Assembly (NCBI RefSeq): GCF_016107305.1
Contig: NZ_RCVR01000014.1
Span: 1 to 64,000 of the forward strand
Origin: Roseomonas sp. KE2513
GTDB taxonomy: Bacteria; Pseudomonadota; Alphaproteobacteria; Acetobacterales; Acetobacteraceae
DNA length: 64,000 bases
Direction of reading: 5' to 3'
Shown here: one piece after another, positions 32,213-39,800 of the stretch
How the letters are laid out: every line of letters begins with the position of its first letter
How positions within the stretch are numbered: position 1 is the stretch's first letter
Notes under the pieces: model-generated
Seen by the model: only the letters and a program-made list of their open reading frames with translations
The model's database searches: none
Told to the model about the DNA's origin: nothing
Program-made: the position numbers and the translations under genes

Positions 32213-33187
32213 ATGGCCCAGTCCCGCCGCCAGTCGTCCGAGCGCCCGGCTCCCCGCGACCACTACGCCGAGATCACCGACCAGGTGGTCGCGGCCCTCG
32301 AAGCCGCTACGGTGCCGTGGCGCCGCCCCTGGGACCAGGACAAGGCCGCCGCCGGGCCGCTGTCGCTGCGCAACGCCGTCACCGGTCGGCGCTATCATGG
32401 CATCAACGTGCTGCTGCTCGGCATGACCGGGATGGGCTTCGCCGGCGGCGATCCCCGCTGGCTCACCTACAAGCAGGCCGAGGGCAAGGGCTGGCAGGTC
32501 CGCCGCGGCGAGCGCGGCTCGCGCGTGTTCTTCTTCCGCAAGCTGACCCTGCGCGACGGCGACGCTGCGCCTGATGCCGGCGGGGAGGGGGAGGGCGGCA
32601 CCCGCACCGTGCCGGTGCTGCGCGCCTACACCGTGTTCCACGCCTCCCAGGTGGACGGCATCCCCGCCTTCGAGGCGCCTTCCGTTGAGGAAGCGTCCTG
32701 GCGCACGCCCGAGGCGGCCGAGACCATCCTGCGCAACAGCGGCGTGGTGTTCCGCGAGGGCGGCGACCGCGCCTACTACTGCCCGTCCACCGACCACATC
32801 CAGATGCCGCCGCGCGCGGCTTTCGCCACGCCGGAAGGCTACTGTGCCACCGGCCTGCACGAGCTGGCGCACGCCTCCGGCGCTAGGCATCGCCTGGACC
32901 GCGACTTGACCGGCCGCTTCGGCAGCCATGCTTACGCCCAGGAGGAGTTGAGGGCGGAACTGACATCGGTGTTCGTCGGCGCCGAGCTGGGCCTGCCCTG
33001 CGACATCCCCAACCACGCCAGCTACGTGGCGTCCTGGCTGCGCACCCTCAAGCAGGATAAGCGCGAGATCTTCCGCGCAGCGGCCGAGGCGCAGCGCATG
33101 GCCGACTACCTGCTCGGCTTCCACCCCGAGCACGCCCGCGTCGCGGCCGAGGAGGCGCGGCGCGACGCGCCCGCCGAGGAGGCGTGA
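32213..33187 (+). CDS. ardC: ArdC-family antirestriction protein, zincin-like (324 aa)
   Basis: The N-terminal ssDNA-binding ArdC domain shows YAEITDQVVAALEAATVPWR, GRRYHGINVLLLG and WLTYKQAEGKGWQVRRGERG. The C-terminal half carries the metalloprotease signature LHELAHASG (H216, E217, H220) and AQEELRAELTSVFVGAELGL. ArdC protects incoming plasmid DNA from host restriction during transfer. Length and order match the family. It starts one base after a perfect stem, and the next gene overlaps its stop (33184/33187). Confidence 0.9.
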   Translation: MAQSRRQSSERPAPRDHYAEITDQVVAALEAATVPWRRPWDQDKAAAGPLSLRNAVTGRRYHGINVLLLGMTGMGFAGGDPRWLTYKQAEGKGWQVRRGERGSRVFFFRKLTLRDGDAAPDAGGEGEGGTRTVPVLRAYTVFHASQVDGIPAFEAPSVEEASWRTPEAAETILRNSGVVFREGGDRAYYCPSTDHIQMPPRAAFATPEGYCATGLHELAHASGARHRLDRDLTGRFGSHAYAQEELRAELTSVFVGAELGLPCDIPNHASYVASWLRTLKQDKREIFRAAAEAQRMADYLLGFHPEHARVAAEEARRDAPAEEA

Positions 33188-34192
33188 GCGCCGTCGTGCT
33201 GACGCGCGAGGTCGGGGACGCGCCCGACCTGCGCTCCTACGACCACCTCGTGCTGTTCACCTCCGGCGGCAAAGACGCCACGGCGTGCCTGCTCGACCTT
33301 CTGGAGCGCGGTGTGGATCCGGCGCGCATCGAGCTGCACCACCATGAGGTGGACGGCCGCGGCGCAGCATTCATGGACTGGCCGGTGACCAGCGCCTACG
33401 TTGCCGCCCAGGCTGCAGCCTTCGGCCTGCCGCTGCTCCGGTCCTGGCGAAGGCGGCTTCGAGCACGAGATGCTGCGCCAGGATGCACCGACGGCGCCGA
33501 TCCTGTTTGAGACACCTCATGGCCTCATGAGGACAGGAGGGAAGGGGCCGCGCAACACCCGGCTGCTGTTCCCGCAGACTTCGGCCGACCTGTCGGTCCG
33601 CTGGTGCTCGGCTGCCCTCAAGATCGGCGTCGGCGCCGCTTCCATCGCCGGACAGGACCGCTTTCTCGGCCGCCGCACCCTGGTCGTGACCGGGGAGCGG
33701 GCGCAGGAGAGCGCGGCGCGGGCGCGCTACGCCACCTTCGAGCCGCACCGCACCGACACGCGCGGCGGCGCACGCCGGCCGCGCCACGTCGACCACTGGC
33801 GCCCGGTCCACGGCTGGGACGAGGGTCGGGTATGGGATGCCCTGCAGCTCCACGGCGTGCGGCCGCACCCGGCCTACGAACTCGGCTGGTCGCGCCTGTC
33901 CTGCATGGCCTGCATCTTCGGCTCGGCGGCGCAGTGGGCCACCATCCGCCTGATCGCCCCGGCGCTGTTCGAGCGCATCGCGGCCTACGAGGAGAAGTTC
34001 GGCCGCACCATCCAGCGCGCCCGCTCGGTCCGCGCCCTAGCCGACCTCGGCCGACCCTATCCGGCTGCCCTGGCCCGCCCCGATCTCGTGGCGCTCGCCC
34101 TCGGCGAGAGCTGGGACCTGCCGATCCTCGGCCTGCCCTCGGCGTGGCCTCTCCCGGCGGGTGCCTTCGGCGAGGCCGTGGGGCCGACCTGA
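33184..34192 (+). pseudogene. PAPS-reductase/PP-loop family gene with frameshift
   Basis: Two frames together encode one protein. The first (33184-33510) has a PP-loop FTSGGKDATACLLDLLERGV and GLPLLRSW; the second frame resumes at EGGFEHEMLRQDAPTAPILF and continues to 34192 through SADLSVRWCSAALKI, TLVVTGERAQESAARARYAT and LGWSRLSCMACIFGS. The break lies at about 33447-33450 (after TCCTGG) and needs two bases added or one removed. PAPS-reductase-like ATP pyrophosphatases of this type are common on plasmids with ArdC. A copy of the par repeat (33515-33532) falls inside the coding region just after the break. It may be a true frameshift, a recoding event or a sequencing error. Confidence 0.75.
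33515..33532. repeat. Centromere-like repeat inside the PAPS-reductase-like gene
   Basis: CCTCATGGCCTCATGAGG repeats the TCATGA-type motif found around parA, 10 kb away, and here lies within coding sequence. Confidence 0.6.
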
Positions 34193-34240
34193 GAGGGGAG
34201 GGACGAGAGAGACGGATCTGCCGCACGCCGACCGGGTGCC

Positions 34241-34286
34241 GCAAGGTTGCGTCGGCTCTCGCCTCCCGCGCTGCGCGCGCCCTTGC
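34241..34286. repeat. Recurring GC-rich intergenic hairpin, copy 6
   Basis: GCAAGGTTGCGTCGG on the left and CGCGCCCTTGC on the right. It precedes the DUF6876-like gene. Confidence 0.55.
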
Positions 34287-34361
34287 CCCACCCGGCGCGG
34301 GTGTCGGCGGTCGTGGAGGGGAAGCCCCGGAATGAAGGGGGCGGAACCGAGGAGCCGGGCC

Positions 34362-34826
34362 GTGAGCGCCAGCATCGACACCCTTTCCCGATATGCCCCC
34401 GCGATTCCGCAGGGCAGCGACGACGAGCACCGCGTGGAATGGCTCGGCATCGGCCTGCAGATCGCCTTCGCCGAGCGGCTGCGCCAGGACCTCGCCGGCT
34501 ATCGCGATGCCGAACCCGCCGGGCGGCACAACTACGCCGGGGTGACGCTGCGGCTCACCAAGGGCGTGATGCACCTAGCCAACGAGGCCGGCTGCTTCTG
34601 GCTGCTGGATCAGGTTTGCACGGCCCAAGCCGATCCGGCCGTCCGCCGCCTGCCGGTGCAAATCTGGACATTGGGCGTGTCCCGCGACCGCTCCGCCGCG
34701 CTCGCCTGCGGCGACGGGCGCGGCCGGGTGCTGCACGACCGGGCGGTCGCCTGGACTGACTTCCCGCTCACCGCGGTCGCGCTGCGCGTCGAGGCCAAGC
34801 TGATCGCCCTGCGCTCGGAGCGCTGA
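34362..34826 (+). CDS. DUF6876-like protein (154 aa)
   Basis: The central part, VTLRLTKGVMHLANEAGCFW then LLDQVCTAQADPAVRRLPVQ and IWTL, fits the DUF6876 pattern common on plasmids. GTG 34362 is preferred because GAGGAG lies seven bases upstream; ATG 34332 in the same frame is possible. Function is unknown. It follows a hairpin copy and is followed by the DUF6927-like gene. Confidence 0.65.
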   Translation: MSASIDTLSRYAPAIPQGSDDEHRVEWLGIGLQIAFAERLRQDLAGYRDAEPAGRHNYAGVTLRLTKGVMHLANEAGCFWLLDQVCTAQADPAVRRLPVQIWTLGVSRDRSAALACGDGRGRVLHDRAVAWTDFPLTAVALRVEAKLIALRSER

Positions 34827-34878
34827 GCCCCTTCCCGGCTGCCCCTTTTCTTCCCACCCCGCGCATGAGGAGGCCCCC

Positions 34879-35337
34879 ATGGGCTGGCTCGTTGCCGATC
34901 GTCCGCTCGCCCACGAAACGCCGGCGGACTATCTCACCCGGCTCTATACCAACGAGACCGATGCCGCCCGCAGCGAGGTGCTGGCCGCCTCTCAGCTCGG
35001 CCGCGCCGTCTACATGGCCGTTCGTCACCGCCACAAAACCGGCGAGCACGCTGGTCGGACCTACACATTCGCGGCCGTCATCCTGGTGTTCAACAACGCC
35101 AAGGACGGCTTCGGTCGCAAGTCGATGAGCGAGTGCAGCGGCCCGTGCGAGGTGGACTGCCCCACACGCATCATGGCGCTGCTTTCCCCCGTCGAGGAGA
35201 TCCCGGACCCGGGCAGCGCGGCCGACTGGCGCGAGCGCGTCGCCGTGGCCGTTGCCGAGCGCCGCGAGGCCGCCGCCGCGGCCCAGCGCTTCCGGCCGGG
35301 GCAGAGGCTGCACCTCACTGAGCCGCTCGGCTTCTAG
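34879..35337 (+). CDS. DUF6927-like protein (152 aa)
   Basis: MGWLVADRPLAHETPADYLT at the start, then FAAVILVFNNAKDGFGRKSM and SECSGPCEVDCPTRIMALLS, fit the small DUF6927-type family seen on plasmids and ICEs. The cysteines in CSGPCEVDC may bind metal. ATG 34879 follows ATGAGGAGGC. Function is unknown. Confidence 0.65.
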   Translation: MGWLVADRPLAHETPADYLTRLYTNETDAARSEVLAASQLGRAVYMAVRHRHKTGEHAGRTYTFAAVILVFNNAKDGFGRKSMSECSGPCEVDCPTRIMALLSPVEEIPDPGSAADWRERVAVAVAERREAAAAAQRFRPGQRLHLTEPLGF

Positions 35338-35346
35338 AAAGGCAGG

Positions 35347-35529
35347 GTGATCGCGATCGAGTTCGAGGTCGTGCCGACGCCCGCCGGGCGGCGCGGGCCG
35401 ATCTTTCGCCCGGTCGGGCAGAGCTTCCTGTGCCGGCTGCCCAAGCATCTCTTGGCCGTGGCGATGGCCGCTCCGTCCACTGGCCCAGCCGTGCCGGCGC
35501 GGGCCGTGCAACTGGCGCTACTGCCGTGA
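35347..35529 (+). CDS. Short hypothetical protein (60 aa)
   Basis: GTG 35347 follows AAAGGCAG, and TGA 35527-35529 overlaps the ATG of the next gene, a coupling that supports translation. Sequence IAIEFEVVPTPAGRRGPIFR then PVGQSFLCRLP. No family is recognised. Confidence 0.45.
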   Translation: MIAIEFEVVPTPAGRRGPIFRPVGQSFLCRLPKHLLAVAMAAPSTGPAVPARAVQLALLP

Positions 35530-36197
35530 TGGCCTGGGAGGAGTTGCCCGACGTTCTGCCGGAACCGGGCCCGCATCCGCTCGACGGGCAGGAGGACCGC
35601 TCGCGCCTGCGCCTGACGCTGCGCGACGGGCGCGTGATCGAGGGCATCTACAACCCGATCACCCGGCAGCATTTCCTGCACCGCACCGGCCCCGGCCTGC
35701 CGCTGGTCGGCAAGGTGGAGGGACCGCTCCTCGCCGCCGACGTCGTCGCCATCCAGGTGGTGATGACCCGCGACGAGATCCGCGAGCACGCCCGCGAGCT
35801 GCTGCACGGCCCCCGCGTGCCGGGCCGGGAGCCGGTCACGCGCGACGACTTCGAGCACCGCCTGCAGACCCTGGCCCGCGCGGTCGCGGCCGTGCCCGAG
35901 GCAGAGTGGCAAATGCAGGTCCGCCTCAAGCGGCAGTTCGAGGCCTGCGCCGAGCGGATCGCGCTCGGCCCGGGCAAGCAGGCCTGGATGCTGGCCGAGG
36001 CGAAGTGGGCGCGGCGCTCCAACGCTCCGCCCACCATGGCCGACCTCTGGGTCGATCCGGTGGCCAACCCGTCCTGCTTCGCGCGGCCCCGACCGCAGGA
36101 CTTCGATCCCGACCCGGCCGTGCGACGTCGCCGCGTGCCGCCGCCGCCGGAGGTGCGGGCCGATCCGCACTCATCCCCAACATGCTTGCCGCCCTGA
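35529..36197 (+). CDS. Hypothetical protein (222 aa)
   Basis: ATG 35529 overlaps the stop of the previous small gene. The protein starts MAWEELPDVLPEPGPHPLDG, includes RLTLRDGRVIEGIYNPITRQ with a beta-rich N-terminal look, and a basic C-terminal tail (AVRRRRVPPPPEVRADP). No family is recognised. Its end overlaps the next gene by 16 bases. Confidence 0.6.
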   Translation: MAWEELPDVLPEPGPHPLDGQEDRSRLRLTLRDGRVIEGIYNPITRQHFLHRTGPGLPLVGKVEGPLLAADVVAIQVVMTRDEIREHARELLHGPRVPGREPVTRDDFEHRLQTLARAVAAVPEAEWQMQVRLKRQFEACAERIALGPGKQAWMLAEAKWARRSNAPPTMADLWVDPVANPSCFARPRPQDFDPDPAVRRRRVPPPPEVRADPHSSPTCLPP

Positions 36198-36475
36198 CCG
36201 GGCAGGGCCTCAAGGCCCGGATCACCCGGCTGGGCGATCCCGCACACGAGCGTGACCACATCCAGGTGGAAATGCCCGTGAAGGGGCGGGCCCGCTTCGT
36301 GCTGATCGGCGAAACCAGCGAGGGCGTCACCGGCTGGCGCGCGGTCTGGGACGGCAACGACAGCAAGGCCGGGCTCAAGCGCCGCCGGCAATCCGAGGCG
36401 ACCGAGGCCTACCGGCTGATGCTCGCGGCGATGCGCGAGGGCGGCCGCCGAGTCCAGTCAGACCTGTTCGCGTGA
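36182..36475 (+). CDS. Hypothetical protein (97 aa)
   Basis: ATG 36182 lies inside the end of the preceding gene in another frame. The sequence LKARITRLGDPAHERDHIQV, KGRARFVLIGETSEGVTGWR and AVWDGNDSKAGLKRRRQSEA suggests a small beta-strand-rich domain. No family is recognised. It closes the run of small coupled genes before the large methyltransferase-helicase. Confidence 0.55.
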   Translation: MLAALTGQGLKARITRLGDPAHERDHIQVEMPVKGRARFVLIGETSEGVTGWRAVWDGNDSKAGLKRRRQSEATEAYRLMLAAMREGGRRVQSDLFA

Positions 36476-36485
36476 GGGCTGCGGA

Positions 36486-36508
36486 TCATGACCTCATGAG
36501 GGCATGAG
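36486..36508. repeat. Centromere-like repeat before the methyltransferase-helicase gene
   Basis: TCATGACCTCATGAG followed by GGCATGAG: the par-type motif about 13 kb from parA, in an intergenic gap. Confidence 0.65.
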
Positions 36509-36565
36509 AGGAGGGTTGAAAAGGGATAGAGGAGGAGAACCGCTGCCACCGCGGCCCGGGGCGCG

Positions 36566-36611
36566 GCAAGGGTGAAGTCGCTCCGCTCCCGCCGCTGCGC
36601 GGCGCCCTTGC
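36566..36611. repeat. Recurring GC-rich intergenic hairpin, copy 7
   Basis: GCAAGGG (about 36566-36572) and CCCTTGC (36605-36611) enclose TGAAGTCGCTCCGCTCCCGC. It lies upstream of the large gene starting at 36828; the 216 bases between have no other supported feature. Confidence 0.6.
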
Positions 36612-36827
36612 CCCGCCCCGAACCGGGCGGCCGGCGTGGAGGGGTCACGAGGAAGAAGATGGATCGGGAAAGGGGATGATCCCCGACCCGGCCTGACCTC
36701 GACCGGCGCCCCCGAGGGCGTCGCCCCCACCAGAGTCCCCACCCACCACCAGCACCGCGTCACGCGCACCCGGCCGCCCCATTGGGCCGCCGGGCGCTCG
36801 CGCGTGCGCGCACGGGAACCCCGCGCC

Positions 36828-39800
36828 ATGGCCAAGACCGCCCCCGCTTCCGCCCAGCTGAGCCTGTTCGACACCACCGCGCTGACCTCCCCCTTCGGGC
36901 TGTTCGGAGGGAGCAGCGGCGGCCTGCTGCCCGCCCTGAAGGGGGACGATGACGACGACGACGACGACGCGGCCGCGGCGCCGATTGCCCCGGCGATCCC
37001 GCGCGTCGTAGCCCGCGACTTCCGCCTTGCCGGCGATCGCGGCCTCGCTGCCGGCTGGAAGGCCCGCGCGGCCGACAACCTAGCGGCCATCCGCCTGCTG
37101 CAGCGGATCGAGGGCGAGACCCGGCCGGCGACGGCCGAGGAGCAGGCCGTGCTGGCCCGCTTCGTCGGCTATGGCGCCGGCGACCTCGCCAACACCCTGT
37201 TCCGCCGCCCCGGCGAGGCGTGGCGCGAGGGCTGGGCCGAGCAGGGCGACGGGCTGGAGCAGGCCGTGTCGGCCGCGGAACTGGCGTCGTTGAGTCGCTG
37301 CACCCAGTACGCCCACTTCACCCCGGAATACATCGTTCGCGGCGTGTGGGCCGGGCTGGCCCGCATGGGCTTCCAGCGCGGCTCCATCCTCGAGCCGAGC
37401 TGCGGCACCGGGCAATTCCTGGCCCTGCGCCCCGAAGAAATCGAGGACTGCTCCGCCGTCACCGGCATCGAGATGGACCCGATCACCGCCCGTATCGCGG
37501 CGCTGCTCTACCCCAAGGCCTGGATCCGCAACGAGGACTTCACCCGCGCCAAGCTGGCCGAGAGCTTCGACCTCGCCGTCGGCAACCCGCCCTTCTCCGA
37601 CCGCACGGTGCGGGCCGACGACGCGGCCGGCAAGCTCGGCCTCAAGCTGCACGACTACTTCATCGCCCGCGCCCTGGAGCGCCTGAAGCCCGGCGGCCTC
37701 GCCGCCTTCGTCACCTCGCACGGCACCATGGACAAGGTGGACCCCACGGCGCGCGAGCACATCGCCGCCATGGCCGACCTGGTGGGCGCCATTCGCCTGC
37801 CGGCCGGCGCCTTCGCCGCCGCCGCCGGCACCGACGTGGTGGTGGACGTGCTGTTCCTGCAGCGCCGCGAGCGCGGCGCCGCCGCCAACGGAGTGGAATG
37901 GGCCCACCTGGAGGAGGTGGTCCCGGCCGAGGACGGCGAGGCGGCGATCCACGTCAACGCCTACTTCGCAGCGCACCCGGAGATGGTGCTTGGGCGGCAC
38001 GGCTGGACCAGCAGCCAGTTCGGCTTGACCTACGACTGCGCCCGCGACGGCCGCGACCTCGACACCACCCTGATGGAGGCCGTGGCCCGGCTGCCCGAGG
38101 GCATTCACCAGCCCCCGCACGCCGCCGCGGCGCCGGTCCGGGCGGCCAAGCCGACCCTGCTGGTCGGCACCGCCGCCGAGGGCGCCACGGTCAAGGAAGG
38201 CTCCTACCTGCTGGGCGACGACGGTACCCTGCTGCAGGTGGTCGACGGCCGCACCGAGGAGGTGGCGGTGAAGTCGGGTAGGGGCACGGTCGGCCTGTTC
38301 GCCAAGCACGCGCGGATCATCCGCGGCCTGATCCCGGTGCGCGACGCCGTGCGCGAGGTGATCCGCGCCCAGGAGCGTGACGAGCCCTTCGGCGCCGCCC
38401 AGGTGCGGCTGCGCGCCGCCTACGGTGCCTTCGTGCGCAGCTTCGGCCCCATCAACCTCACCAATGTCTCGACCTCGACCGACGAGGCCACGGGCGAGGT
38501 GCGCGAGAGCGTACGCCGCCCGAACCTGCAGCCCTTCCTGGACGACCCCGACAGCTGGCTGGTGTCGTCGATCGAGGAGTACGACCTCGAGACCGGCGAA
38601 GCGACCAAGGGGCCGATCTTCACCGACCGGGTGATCCACGCTCCCGCCGAGCCGGTGATCGTGTCGGCCGCCGACGCCCTAGCGGTGACGCTGGCCGAGC
38701 GGGCCGTGGTGGATCTCGACCGCATCGGTGAGCTGATCGGCCGCGACCGCGCCACGGTGCTGGCCGAGCTCGGCGACACCGTGTTCCTCGACCCCGGCCT
38801 GACCACCGAGGGCTTCGAGGCCTGGCAGACCGCCGACGAGTACCTGTCTGGCCACGTCCGCCGCAAGCTGGCCGCCGCCAAGGGCGCGGCAGTGCTCGAC
38901 GAGCGCTACGCCCGCAACGTGGCCGCCCTGGAGCGGGTGCAGCCGGAGGATCTGCGGCCCTCCGACATCACCGCCCGCCTCGGCGCGCCGTGGCTGCCGG
39001 CCAGCGACATCGCCGACTTCATCCGCGAGGTGATGGGGGTGACGACCATGGTGCGGCACACCGTGGAGGTGGCGCACTGGAGCATCGAGATCCACCGCTT
39101 CGCGGGCGAGGCTTCGGCCACCTCCGAATGGGGCACGCACCGCCGCCACGCCGGTGAACTCCTCGATGATGCACTCAACGCATCAATTCCTCAGATCTGG
39201 GACGTCTGGCGCGACGAGCAGGGCGAGCACCGCCAGATCAACGCCCAGGAGACTGAGGCGGCCAAGGACAAGCTGGCCAAGATCAAGGGCACCTTCGAGC
39301 GGTGGGTGTGGACCGACAGCGACCGCGCCGAGCGGCTGGTGCGCCTGTACAACGACGCCTTCAACAGCCTCGTGCCGCGGCACTTCTCGGGCGAGCACCT
39401 GCAGCTGCCCGGCGCCTCCTCGGTGATCCAGCTGCGCGCCCACCAGAAGCGCGTCATCTGGCGCATCGTCGCCTCGGGCCAGACCTACATTGCCCACGCG
39501 GTCGGGGCGGGGAAGACCTTCACCATCGCCGCGGCGATCATGGAACAGAAGCGCCTCGGCCTGATCGGCAAGGCGATGCTGACCGTGCCGGGCCACTGCC
39601 TGGCCCAGGCCTCGCGCGAGTTCCTGCAGCTCTATCCGGGTGCCCGCATCCTGGTGGCCGACGAGACCAACTTCACCAAGGACAAGCGCGGCCGCTTCCT
39701 GGCCCGCGCGGCGACGGCCAACTGGGACTGCATCATCATCACCCACTCGGCCTTCAAGTTCATCGCCACCCCGGCCGAGTTCGAGCGCGGCCTCGTGCAG

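Noticed and set aside
31166-33133. Long minus-strand frame of 655 residues
   Set aside because: It is antisense to ArdC and neighbouring genes, has GC-driven low-complexity content and no family motif.
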